From Eumeta japonica (taxonomy: Eukaryota > Arthropoda > Insecta > Lepidoptera > Psychidae): a stretch of DNA of 64,000 bases. The DNA is taken from positions 186,001-250,000 of the forward strand of contig BGZK01000525.1 in the NCBI GenBank assembly GCA_005406025.1, in the 5' to 3' direction. Shown here piece after piece: positions 39,440-51,300 of this stretch (positions are counted from its first letter, which is position 1; every line of letters begins with the position of its first letter). A program made the translations under genes and the position numbers. The notes under the pieces were generated by a model that saw only the letters and a list, made by a program, of their open reading frames with translations, was not told the DNA's origin and searched no databases.

Positions 39440-39664
39440 TTACTTCATGTTGCAAAACGTTATACAAGTGCGATTATAATATTTCAGAAAGTGCTCGTCT
39501 ATATGTTCGCCACCGAAGTTATGAACCCATGCAAACTCTTTGGCGTTCATGAGCTGCTCGGCAGCACCTCCAGATGTCCCGCCGTGCGCCATCTGATTTG
39601 CGAGTCGTTGAATACGAATGACGTTTCGTAAGCAGCTAACTTCACGAACGTCAAATAGTTTGCA
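39440..39664 (-). CDS. Unidentified 74-codon open frame, possible pseudogene or exon
   Basis: The minus strand is open for 74 codons and ends at a TAA (39440-39442). The middle reads RIQRLANQMAHGGTSGGAAE then QLMNAKEFAWVHNFGGEHID. It is CpG-rich in its 5' half, unlike the flanks, and codon use looks protein-like. The only internal Met would give about 50 residues (first Met at about 39592). I do not recognise a family. It could be a low-copy repeat fragment, a retrocopy or a single exon of an opposite-strand gene. Confidence 0.25.
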   Translation of the reverse strand, partial: CKLFDVREVSCLRNVIRIQRLANQMAHGGTSGGAAEQLMNAKEFAWVHNFGGEHIDEHFLKYYNRTCITFCNMK

Positions 39665-40999
39665 TCACACTACTTATACATAATAAGTATCGAAGCGGAA
39701 TGGGCAATTAAAACTATGAATTATTTTTGGGACAACGGTTTTTCTTCTGCAACTGGAGGATCTGTATAGGCATCACCACAGGATTTTTACTGTTGTAAGA
39801 AATGATGGTTAAAGTGGTATCGATGAAACAAAACTAAAGTGCGGAAAACATCATCTGAGGTGAATGAGGTCGTGGGCGGAAGTGTTCGAAAAGACTTTGT
39901 AATGAATAGCTATTGTATATATAATGCTAAGATGCTACATTGACTGAGTTATGCAGTTGATTGGATAAATTATTCTTTATCTATTGACTACTTATATTAA
40001 CTAGTCAGGATTGGTTAAAGAAATAGTGAAGTAAGACGTAATTTAATATAAATTAAAAAATAAATAGATTACCATGAAATATCATTCAGCATGACATTGT
40101 TTCACAGGTTAGCATGTAGCAAGTATGTAGTGAGCATGTAGTAAAAATTAAGTGAGTAGGTCTGACACGGTCTGTCTCTGTGACACACCTACTTAAGTTT
40201 CATACTTACCTTTGAAATAATGGCATACTCAATAATATATTTTTTGAGTATTTTCTTTGTTTTTTATTATGCGATTGTTATTTTTTGGTACCTCATATTG
40301 TATTGTATATTTTTTTTGTAAATAATATTGTGATAGTAGTCAGATCCAGTAAATTTTAAGTAAATATTAAATTCTTAAGTACGTTTTTTACGACTTAGTG
40401 ATGTTATAACCGCTTAAGTTTTACTTCACAGTTGTAAACACTTAAATATAACTGAATGGTATTACACTTGTTACTTCTACGACAAGGTTTTTAAAAAATG
40501 ACAGCACGTAATACATATTTGTAGTCAAATTAATTATGTGCACCTTATAATGTAGGCACAGATTATTGATTTTTTTATTTTACTGACAACCAAAAAAACG
40601 GTAAGGTATCAGATGAGGAGCGAATTTTACTTAGAATTTTGTTAACGGTAGGAAAAATCGGTATTTATGGTATTTTAATTGTCAGTATATAATTCGGACG
40701 TACTCGTCAACGCCTGAAATATAGAACAGGACTGTGGTGATGTTGTCCTTCGAAAATAAGGGTAATATTATAAAGAATTACAATCCCGTCACACTCTTAA
40801 ATTCTATTGGTAGGCTGTATACGAAGATTATCACAAAACCTCTCTGTAACCATTCGGGAAACCACGCATCGCCTTCTAATGCAAAACACCTCAGTACCTA
40901 AAGAACAAAGTTTTAAGCAGCCAAAAAAGTAATCGCCTCTTTGGTTATAATGTCTATAGTATAGATACATGTAGAGTATGCACACATACACGACTTTCA

Positions 41000-41275
41000 C
41001 GACAGCGAACCACCGGAGGGTAACAGCGCGGTCGCGGTTCCGTCGTCGCGCCGACGACCGTGACAGGGCAGACGGCGCGCGCGCCGCTGCGGCCGCGCAG
41101 ATGTTATTAATAACGCGAAACAATGCCGGGTTTCAGCAACGTCCGGCGCTCCCGAGCTTCGGGTGCGCACGGCCGTTTACTGCTCACGGCCCGTGGCGAG
41201 ATCGTTTATTAGGCGTGCTCCGGCTAGGGGTACTCTCGCTTTCGACACCGAATCGTTGGCGTAAGAGATTAATCT
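41000..41275. promoter_or_regulatory. CpG-rich block, candidate promoter or first exon
   Basis: ggcagacggcgcgcgcgccg, ctgcggccgcgcagatgtta and ctcacggcccgtggcgagat form a CpG island 4 kb before the first visible Ig exon. Frames are open on both strands, which in a GC-rich stretch means little. It is followed directly by a dispersed repeat. Confidence 0.25.
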
Positions 41276-41289
41276 ACAGCCTTATACCA

Positions 41290-41595
41290 ACACTAGCTTC
41301 CGCCCGTGGCTCCGCCCGCGTAGACAGAATGAATTGCTTTATAAAATATATCGACCGATTACGACAATTAATCATGTCTCGATTCAAGCCGGTTCCAATT
41401 CTAATCCCGTTTTCGATCCCGGCCCCGCTCTCAATTCTTATTTTTCCTCATTCCGATTCCGGGCAGGATCTTGATTCTAAATTTGGTCCCACGCTCGATT
41501 ACGATATTGATCCTGTTGTCGATTTCGAACCCTCCCAGTTTCGGCTCTCGATTCTGTTCTTCGTCGTGTTTGTATTTCGATTCCGTTATTAGTCA
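41290..41595 (+). repeat. Same dispersed family with degenerate gatcccg array
   Basis: The head is ctagcttccgcccgtggctc, followed by about 210 bp of short degenerate units (gatcccg, gattccg, ggtcccg, cgattc) spaced at about 6 or 12 bp. The right half of the long plus frame at 40978-41592 is produced by this repeat. Confidence 0.6.
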
Positions 41596-41929
41596 CAGTT
41601 CCAATTTGGGCGAGGGCGGGGCTAATTCTAATCACTTTTTCATTTTTAATTATACATTATTTAAAATGAAATGAATTCTATTTTACTTGAGTATACTTTC
41701 CATGAGTGAAAGAATTTTTAGAATCTCTATTAACACAAATATGCACTTGAAGCCAAACCGAAATATTAATCCATTTTATTAGTGTATTATTAATGAACCA
41801 ATTTTCTGAATTGGCTTCATAATTCAGTTCAATAGTAAAAAGTTAGCAGACAACCTCGGATACAAATACTAGTTTCCTATTTCGTAAATCCTTCAGAGTA
41901 GGGAAATAACATTGAACCTATCATTCTTA

Positions 41930-42240
41930 CAATACTATACACCAATTTTCACTGAGATCAGTCAAATCTTTTTTAAGCTATAAAAGAAGAGACAGACAGT
42001 AGCTTATCGTTTGCGCAATGGCATGATCTTACTGTGCATTAATTATCGTCACGATCGGTCAGACCTTTTCTTAAATTATAAAAGGACACATAGACAGGCA
42101 GAAATGAATTTAAAACATGGTAGAATTGAGATCACTAAGTCATAAAATTAATATCTGTCAAATGATTTCAAAAAAAAAATTAATATACAGATAAATGTAC
42201 AGATTTACACAGTAGTATAGATATAGAAGCATAGACGGTT
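41930..42240 (-). repeat. Inverted copy of the 105-bp unit array
   Basis: ccaattttcactgagatcag, ctataaaagaagagacagac and aattataaaaggacacatag are the reverse complement of the unit at 6236-6430. The right end, agtagtatagatatagaagc, mirrors the left flank of that array near 5895-5915. Confidence 0.6.
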
Positions 42241-42244
42241 TAGC

Positions 42245-43650
42245 ACAGGCGTCGACGTCTGCGCGGAAGGTGCAGCTTTCGCTTTTGTCAATGACTGTGA
42301 CTTTGACGTATCAATTTGTGTCAGTTGTTTGTTGTATTATAATGAAGGTGGAATAATTTGCATGCTAAAATTTGAGGAACTACTCCTAATATTTAAGGGG
42401 CATTTCATAAAAAATGAAATAAAAATTCAAAGCTTATGCATATATATATGACCTCTGACTTTTTATTACATTTTATATTTCTGTAACAACTATATTCTAT
42501 TTCTAAAAACTATTTCGTTTATTTTTTGCGTTATATGTAGCGTGTTAATAAACATAAAACATTTTGTCTGAATGGATAAACTTACCGGACGAAGTTGGAA
42601 AGTTCTCAATGTTTACATTAATGTTCATATTGTAATGTAATAACTTGCCAAGTCAGAGAGGTAAGTTCAAACACGTGTGTGTAAATAAGATCCTAATACC
42701 GACAAAGCTTTTCATTATTAATATTAAGGGATTCTCAAGTAATGCTGAAACTGATATTGTTTTATTTATCTGTGAAATGTTAAAGTAAATTAGATGCTAC
42801 TACAAAAAATGGAAACGTGATGAAATTGTGACAAGTTAAGGAAAACAAAATTTCGAACACAAAAAGATGAAATGCTGTAATTTTTTTGCAAAACGGGTTT
42901 TTACATGCATTATATTAAGCACTAATTAAAAGTTCAAATTAAATAGGTATCCTTTATGATAAATAAAATAAGATTTTTTTTTTACGTTAAACTATAGATG
43001 TAAAACTTTCATTTCTTCGTTATTTTGCAACTATTCAAAAATAGTAATTAATTCTACCATTACTTTAACATAAATTAATCAACCGTCTGGAACACGAAAC
43101 GAAAAGATGAAAACAAAAATAAAACCAAAATCACCTACCGTCTCGTTCCTTGGACAATTATTGTCGCTATCAAATTTTGTTTAGTAAACAATTACAAAAA
43201 CGATCAAAGGCACTTCATGCTCTGATCGAGTTATTGAAGCCGTGTATGCCTTCGACCAGTGGCCGCGTGTCGTTGGTCCAACGCGAACACTTGGAGAAAT
43301 CCAAAGAGAATTTTATTATTTAATTTTGTCTTCATCTTCATTGTGAGCTTCCTTGTAGTACACGTCTAAACCGACAAGGCGTCTGAAGGTATTTGCCATA
43401 ATTTCTTGTCCGCTTTTATTCACAATCCTTTCTATTTTGGTAAAGCAGACGATGGTCGACATTTCCGTTCTGCTAAAACTTGGAGATACGATACAATTAA
43501 TGAAATTTAAAACGATTGCGTTAATGACAAATACTGCATTTTTTTAACATACTTACATAAAATAGGACATGATTTTAGTATAGGATTAAAAAAAGAGATA
43601 CAAGATTTTCCTCAGGAATCTTGTATGTCCTTATAATATAGACAAATTTA
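42245..43650. other. AT-rich DNA without features
   Basis: No frame, exon-like block or repeat recognised, apart from a slightly richer patch at 43200-43300. Confidence 0.35.
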
Positions 43651-43654
43651 TTGA

Positions 43655-43990
43655 GTAGCTTCCGTCCGCAGTGCCATTCACGTGGATACAGAACGAGTTT
43701 CTTCATGTTTTAGATCGACCTATCTAGCTGTTAAGCCCATTTTCGGTCCCGCTAACGTTCTTAGTTCTGATTCCGCTCTCATGCTCGATTTTATCCCAGG
43801 TCCCGTTTTCAATCTCAATACCGATCCCATTTTCACTTCTGATCCACTTCTCTTCTTAATTTTGGTCCCCACCCAGACCAAGATCATGATTTCGATCTCA
43901 GTACCACAGTCGATTTCGATCTCTATCCCGTTTACAATTTCGTTCCTGGTCCCACTTTCGATTTTGATCCTGGTTCGGCTTTCTTGTGGC
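43655..43990 (+). repeat. Same dispersed family with degenerate gatcccg array, second copy
   Basis: The head gtagcttccgtccgcagtgc is followed by an array of gattccg/gatccc/ggtcccg units from 43740 to 43985. Both strands are open (plus 125 codons, minus 104 codons), as expected from a 6-bp periodic sequence without stop-like hexamers, not from a gene. Confidence 0.6.
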
Positions 43991-44535
43991 TCGATAAGTA
44001 TACAAACCTTCACGGTTGTATCCAAAATATACATGAACTACTTTCATGTGGTCAACTAAAATGATAAACCCAGGCGCTAAGATATTTTCCCATTATTGAA
44101 TGAAATTGGGTTTCAACTGATCGATGACGTAACGTTCAAAGAGGCTTTCATCTTTAGGTTGTATAATAAATCGAGTCATTCGATTGGCTACATTTTATCC
44201 AACTTCTGTCTTTTCCCAGAGAATTTGGCCTAATCATCACTCTGGGTAGGTATATTAGCGGTAGCAGTATCACAAGTTTTACTTGAGTGAGGTATTCCGT
44301 AGTTTATCACTGATCTTAAAATTATTGAAATTTAACGATACAACGGCTAATTTACTACTAGTCAGTAGTCACAGAAAAGTGACGTTATGATTACATGTTC
44401 CCTGTTTTTTACATGTTACATGTTCCCTGCAGGGGAATGTGTGGTGTTTAACTGTATTTTCGGTAACACAGTATTACTTAGAACCGTAGAAATTACTACT
44501 GTAGAAATATTGTTTACAGTAACTTATGTAACAAA

Positions 44536-44587
44536 AAATATCTCAGAGTAATGGAATTTGGAATACAAACATTACTCTGAGATATTT
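44536..44587. repeat. Perfect 18-bp inverted repeat
   Basis: aaatatctcagagtaatg and cattactctgagatattt are separated by 16 nt. It sits 41 bp before the dispersed repeat at 44628. Confidence 0.85.
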
Positions 44588-44627
44588 AAAAAAAATGAAA
44601 TCTCGAAACAATAGACGTGATTTCGTA

Positions 44628-45109
44628 AACTTTTTGACGTGACAACGTCTTAAATTAGGTTGCGGCTGGGAGTCACTTATGAAAAAGTGTAACGCTCGGT
44701 AACGTTACGATGAGTCACCGAACGAGAGAGAGGCCCGCCGAATGCCTTGCGTCTCTCTCCCACTCAACTATGATCGGTCTGCCGCGCGCGCAGCACTAGA
44801 GAATTAGTGCATAGCTTGCAAATGTATTGCAAGTTATTGTATGTATATTTGTATATAAATACGTATGTATGTGTAAAGGTAAAAATAAAATTTTGTTAAT
44901 ATGAAATTCAGTGCGAGATTCTTTGTATAAATTAATGTTTTAAATATAATTCTTTGTATAAATAAATGTTTTAAATTGTTACTATTATTTCATCCTTCTT
45001 CCTACTATACGAATGAATATTCACATTAAAATGATTTTACCATTCAAAGTCGTTGTCACGTAAAACTTTCGCCCGTATACCGACTTTACAGGCAACCAAT
45101 TTTTTTTTG
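44628..45109 (+). repeat. Unnamed dispersed repeat, copy at 44.6 kb
   Basis: Same family as 13232-13760 with the same orientation and ends (ttttgacgtgacaacgtctt ... accgactttacaggcaacca). The CpG-rich left part differs more than the right 290 bp. It ends about 125 bp before the first visible Ig exon, so it lies in the preceding intron close to its acceptor. Confidence 0.75.
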
Positions 45110-45234
45110 AACATTTCAAATCCTCTTTATTTCAACGTTTATATTTCGTTTAGATATAGTTTGTATAAACAGAAATTGTTTTCGAAGTATTTAATGGAAA
45201 AATTAAAAATTCACCCGTGCGTTCGGTGTCGCAG

Positions 45235-45384
45235 CCCGTGGGCCTGTACCGAGGCAAGTACGAGTGGGCGGACGCGGGCGGCGCGGCGGGCGGCGACTGC
45301 TCGCTGTGGGTGCGCGCCGCCACGCTGCAGCTGGACGACGGCCAGTGGCAGTGCCAGGTCACCGCCAGCAACTACGACGTCCAG
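45235..45384 (+). CDS. Ig receptor, first visible exon: second half of Ig1
   Basis: Phase 0 to phase 0, 50 codons, GC-rich against AT-rich flanks. It encodes the C'-to-F strands of a V-type Ig domain: GLYRGKYEW, GDCSLWVRAATL, then LDDGQWQCQV, where Cys40 is the canonical F-strand cysteine. The acceptor ttcggtgtcgcag has a poor pyrimidine tract. The donor CAG/gtgccg departs from gtragt, but the next exon (46746) continues the protein sensibly as NYDVQ-DALSS. The partner B-strand Cys and Trp of Ig1 must come from an exon further upstream that I could not find. The frame stays open beyond the donor to 45762 (see findings). Confidence 0.85.
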
Positions 45385-48300
45385 GTGCCGGTTGTTCTAC
45401 TTCTATACGCTTTGCGGTGGCGAATGAATAAAAAAAAGCCATATAAATGGACGATATTTAAAAATTTAATTAATTTAAACCACATTATCAGCTACAATTT
45501 AAAAAAAAATGTGGAAATTCCAAAAGTGCAAGTCGCCAAGTTTTCTATATTAATGAAACATCAGAATGAAAATTTAATTGAAAAAATAAGATATAAAATT
45601 CACAATACAAAATTATCGCTCAATTTACTTGCCGCGACACTTGGGAAAAACAGAAAAAAAATAGAGAAAAATATTATTAAATACGAAGCAAAGTTTACTC
45701 ATACAGTTAAGAATACTCGCTCTTGTCCAAAACTGTTCGTTTCTTTCAATAAGTCACATTAGTTGATTTTAAGTCTGTTATAAGAATTGACAAACGTGAA
45801 AAAGCTCATATTCAATAAGCTTCTATGCCTTATGAATCCGGTTATATTTAAAAAATAACTAAGTGAATTTATGAAGCCAATCGAGTTAAATCATGATTAC
45901 ATCCTCACGGACCAACTAAAGCCTCATTGACGGTCCAAGCAATATGTTTTCAATTTGATTTTTTGTTATAATTATGTCTTGTGACAGACTTGAAATGATA
46001 TAATGTTCGAAGAATAGAGATTCACCTTTAAAACACTTTTTACACCAAGTAAATACATTATATTACTAGTGAGAAAGATTAAAGTTGAGTAGGCTTCATG
46101 TTTTCTGTTGAACAGCTGTAATGCACAGCGGCGGTGCGGCGTGCAATATTTCAGTGGATAAAACATTAGAAATCGAAATGATTGAAAACGCATTGTCCTT
46201 TTATTGACATATTAAAATTTGGTATGAATTAGTTCCCGCACACGGCGCCGCCCCTGTGGAGACGAGAATGCATTGCGAGCCTTCCTTTGACGGCTCTCGT
46301 TTCTGTTTTCGCTAACACACCTCGGACACCTCGCTGCCTTACTTGATGGGTTCAATAGGTTATTATTGTCATAATTCAATACGAACAAACTAAAAATCAT
46401 CCCATGTTGCATATTCATGTAGATATCTTTAAAAAAAATTGAATCTTCTCACTATTACACATAAAGTTAAGCGAGACGAAACTGGAAAAAGAGCTACATA
46501 TCGTTTGACTAGCGCACGCCGTTGAAGCGACCAAGCAGAGTTTTTTCTATAGACTAGTACAGTTGTCGCGTGAAGTGTGCGTGATGCGTATTAAAAATAA
46601 CATATGTTTTTTATTTGTCAACCGGTTTAAATAAAACGACCATTAAATATCATTTCAAATTTATTTCATTATGTGACTGAAAATCAAATTGTAACCGGTT
46701 TTGCCAATGCCAAATTCTCGAATCTTGTCGACACACTACTTCCAGGACGCGTTGTCGAGCCCACCGGCGGCGCTGGCGGTGCGCGTGCCACCGCAGTCGC
46801 CGCGGATCCTCTACAACGGCACGCACGTGGTGCCGGGCGCGGCCATCACGGTGGCGGCCGGCGCGCGCGCAACGGTCGTGTGTGAGGCGCGATACGGCAA
46901 CCCGCCCGCTTACATCGAGTGGTTTTTGGGTAATTTTTATCTCGTATTGTTGCTCGAACTTCACGCCTCATCACGGTGGACGCTAACTGTTATCCAGTCG
47001 GCAGCTCGAATGTCCGTATTCCGCAATTCGTCATTCGTGGTCCGCGTTCTTGCCAGTTCATTTGTCACACAAATCCCTCGGAATTGCGAGGGGTGAATGA
47101 GAAAATGAACGATCCCTTCACATATACATAAAAACAGTTAAACAGAATGAAGCTCTCGAGGCTATATAGCCATTCTATATTCGAAAAATGATTTTTCGAT
47201 TATTGCTTGGGAAGGAAAATTTTAAGAAAATGTACCTTATATTCATAGGGATTGTAGTTACGGATTAATTTGATATTGAAGCTATATAATTTTAATCTGA
47301 AATATCACATGTGTTAGTAAAGGATACAACAATTTGGGAAATATAATATTATACAGCATTCAGAAATTTTACTGAAACAGCGTCTATAATTTAAGGTCTA
47401 AACCCTTCAGTTTTAAGTAGGATCGTGCAAGGGTATGCCCTCGGCATACCGTATGGTGACAAAATTGATACCGTTATTATTTACCATCACATGGAACTCT
47501 TATATGATCATTTCGTCGTCCGTCTATCCATTTGTCTGTCAAAACTCTTTTTGTCCAGAACCCGTGGAGGTGCCCAGTTGAGTTTAATATCAAATACTTA
47601 TATGTGCATTCCCTTGAAGCTATAAAAACAAGCTTCTACGCCAACGTAATTAAAAAATGCGATCAATATTCGGCTATTTGTGCCATGTATTTTGAAAATA
47701 ATGAGTAAGTCATAACCTATAGGGTATATCCTACTGACCTAGAATCATGAAATTTGCCAAGAAAGATCTCACCCACTGTGCGAATAAATGAAAAAAGTTT
47801 GAAAATTGATAACTTGCAGTTATATCACATGAAAAGAGTATTTTTTTTATGATTACAAAATTACACTTACAATTGGAATATGCACCGTGGTATATGGAAG
47901 GTGGTATATGGGGCAACATTGTGTAACTTCGCGCTCTGAAAACTCGGATATTTTTAAAAACATCTGAATTTTTTTTAGAAAATAGGCAAAAGTTTTGGAA
48001 TTCCTGGGACCGATATCTCGCCTGTATCGGTATCGAAAACAGACAAAACATCAAACTCTTGATGAATGAAATATCTGCCTACATAACTGAGTTTGTACGG
48101 AACCCTCAGTTTGCGAGTTCTATTCGCTCTTGTCCGGTTTTCAGAACAAGAACGCCTAACGGCATGGAGTCAGACCAATGCTTCTGAAGTAGAGCGGCCA
48201 CGGGTGTGGGCGGCGCGGTCAGTACTGGAGCTGGGCGCCGCGCGCGCCGCCCACGGCCGCCAGCTCGCCTGCCGCGCCCACCATCCGTCATACCCTGCGC

Positions 48301-51300
48301 CTAGGTACAGGGACGCGTACACCATGCTGGACGTGACATGTCAGTATCGTAATTTTTGTTCAGTTTAGGTTACTTTTTTTTATAATACATTGAGAGCAGA
48401 GTTAGTAGAAACCGTAAAAACCCTTTACACTGTAATGCATTTGAGATTACATTGAATATTTGGCAATACGTTCGGGATTAATCGAGGTGTAGTCTAATGA
48501 TCGCTATTCATAAATGAATAGAAGACGCCCCGATCGCTATAGACATCTACCTGATAAGACAGGACTTACAACAGAGATCATATGGAGGTAGCTTTTGATA
48601 TAAGGATTTCTATACAATTTTGTTAATACTTATAAATGTTGTAAGCGCCAAGTCACTGTGTTTGTGTTTTGGATACAGTTAAGATTTCCAGAGCCTGTTT
48701 CTTTCTATACTATCCTCCGCACGTAACTTGGATACCGCCCGCACTTGAACAATAACGGTCAACCGCGCCGGACACACACGCGTCCGTTCCGTGTAATTTT
48801 AAATTTACACGCGCATAAATATCCCCAGTCACCGGTGAGGACCTGGAAGGAGTCGAGGCGTGGCTCTATTCCACAGCCTTCAGGCACGTGCAAGTCTATT
48901 CCTCGGGACGATCTCCTGCATTGTGCTCCAGCATCGTTTCCAATTATTTTATCTGAATTAAATATTGAATTCACCGGTATACTTGGCGTCATATACGGTC
49001 CTTTAAACAATATATCCGCAAAAAAGAGAGTGGCGAATATCATAATTCCTCACGTGCCCTCTCGCCCTTGCGAGACAATATTTGCCACCCCACATATTCC
49101 TATCTTGATCAATTAAATGTTTTTGAAAGTTTTGAGTTTCTATGTATATAATGAGATTACGTCTCAATCAATTTCAAATAGAAAAACGAAACTTTAAAGC
49201 ACCCCAACTATAAGCATTCCTCTATATAATTTTTACTTCTGTGCTGTTGTAGTATTCGTAAAGTAAACTTACAGGTACGACAATTGACGTAGAAAAGAAG
49301 CCACAACGATTTTATACAATACATATTATTCGTCAAATTCAAGCAAAGAATGGAAATCATACTAAAATAAGGGAGTATTAAAACCTTCATAATTTCAATG
49401 TATCACCAATAACTAGGATTCATTTTTAGTAAAAATACTTATCTATTTTTAGATCTTACCTATTTACTTGAAACTTACTTATGGTATTGGCTGTAAATAG
49501 TATCATAAATGTAACCATACATCCATAAATACTACAACCTATAAATAATACCCATAAACCCGAATAGGGTTTGCCATTAGCAGTAAAACAACACCCATTG
49601 GGTTACAGGATACAGATCACGATACAGACACTATCCATATTATTATAGCCTTCTAAATGTGTTAATCAAAGTATTCGAATCGTAAAAGACTAAAAGAATT
49701 TATATATAGAAGTATCAAATCATTTTTTTTAATTCAACATGAAAATCAATAGCTGAAAAAAATAGGAAAAGCTTTATTTTACAATTTCTTACAATCATAC
49801 GAGAGTGTCAAGTTTAAAAATCCGTATAAGTATTATTCGTGCGTTGTCTGTTTTAATTTTAGAAAATTGTTGAATAGCAGCATTTACCTGAGAAAGTTGT
49901 TTTTTGATATCTTAAGTTTCTATCTTAATTTCCTTTTATGTATTTCCTCAGTTGTTCCGGTCGTGTCAATAACCGGCGCAGACTCCAGTACTCTCGCCAG
50001 CCTGGAAGAGGGTTCCAGCGCTTTAAGTCTGGAGTGCAAAGCCGAAGGCAACCCGGCTCCCTACGTGTGGTGGACCAAGGACGGCCAAGTGGTCGCCACC
50101 ACCGGCCCCAAGCTGATACTGGCGCCCATATCTAGAAATCATTCGGGTACTTGCGACCTTTTTGCTTCACATAAGTCGCGACTTTCGAAATGATTTAGGG
50201 AATACGTTTCATTTCGAAGCAACGCATTTCTTATACGGTTACGTAAAACTACGACATATATACATATTTTGCAACTCGACGAATGTGTACGGATGCGAGT
50301 AAAAGGCAAGCGAAGAATGTACTCAAGTACCAACAGTTTCATACCTAGTAGTATGTCAAATGAAAACTAAGTTTAATTACAAGTCGTAGGTCTGCATCGT
50401 AAATTTTAATCTTGCCCTGTCTCGCAAGATTGTTCGTATAATTGCGAGAGGTCTACTAATCATCTAGTTACATGTTGCCGAGGCGGCATCTAAAACACTT
50501 AAGATAATTCAACTTTATCATGACTAGTGGGGAATACTGGTGCTAGCGAGAAACCACTGTTCGATGTGATTACTTCTATGTTTGAGTTCGGATGGTTGCT
50601 TATGTCTTAAATACTGTAGGAATTATATGAATTAATATCACGCAAAGATGGAACCATTTTTATAGGATTGAAGGAAGAAGGAAATTGGGAAATTAGGATT
50701 TCTTTCAAAACAAAAGCTCGACATCATCTAATGAGCACCGCCTTAAGATCTACTACAGCAGAAAGAAAAATTAGACGTCCTGGTTACACATGAGAGCCTT
50801 GGGTAGACCGAGCTATTACAACAGGAACCAAGAAGAAAAGGCGATTATAGTACAGAGCAAAGCGGAAACTTAAAAGGCTGTCGATGACATTTGTCAAGTT
50901 CTTAACGGTCGCTAAAACTTCTTCACCAAGCTGAGAACATAAACAATGAAAAAACGACTGAAGAAAAATCCAGAAAGGATTTGTTTAAGAGCTTGACACC
51001 ATCTACTAAACTCTGCTTTAAGTTCTTCTACAATAGAAAGTTATTCGCACTTGGATGATTCGAACGGAGACAGTAGTTTTTACAACAGAAACCAAGAAGA
51101 ATAAACGACATTAGCACAGACTACAGTAGAAATTAGAAAGGCTGCAGATGAACTGTTCCGACTCTCAGAAATGGACGTCAAAGCCTGCACCAAGCAAAGG
51201 AAACGAAGAACGAAAGAGAAACAAAAGGAACATACCTTCCCCACTATATTGTTGACACACTATAGTATCTATTACCTATCCCGAATCCAGTTTCTGGCTA

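Noticed and set aside
40978..41592. 204-codon plus frame, the longest in the window
   Set aside because: It joins a CpG-rich block and a 6-bp periodic repeat array. The protein (runs of RRRADDRDRADGARAAAAA and repeated I-P-F-S-I-P-like units) is explained by composition and repeat.
43682..44059. 125-codon plus frame and opposite 104-codon frame
   Set aside because: Both come from the periodic gatccc array; the minus product is just E-I-E-x-type repeats.
45053..45427. 124-codon plus frame overlapping the first Ig exon
   Set aside because: It is a shadow in another frame; only the phase-0 frame from 45235 joins in frame to 46746.
46650..46964. 104-codon minus frame over the Ig2 exon
   Set aside because: It is the antisense shadow of a GC-rich coding exon.
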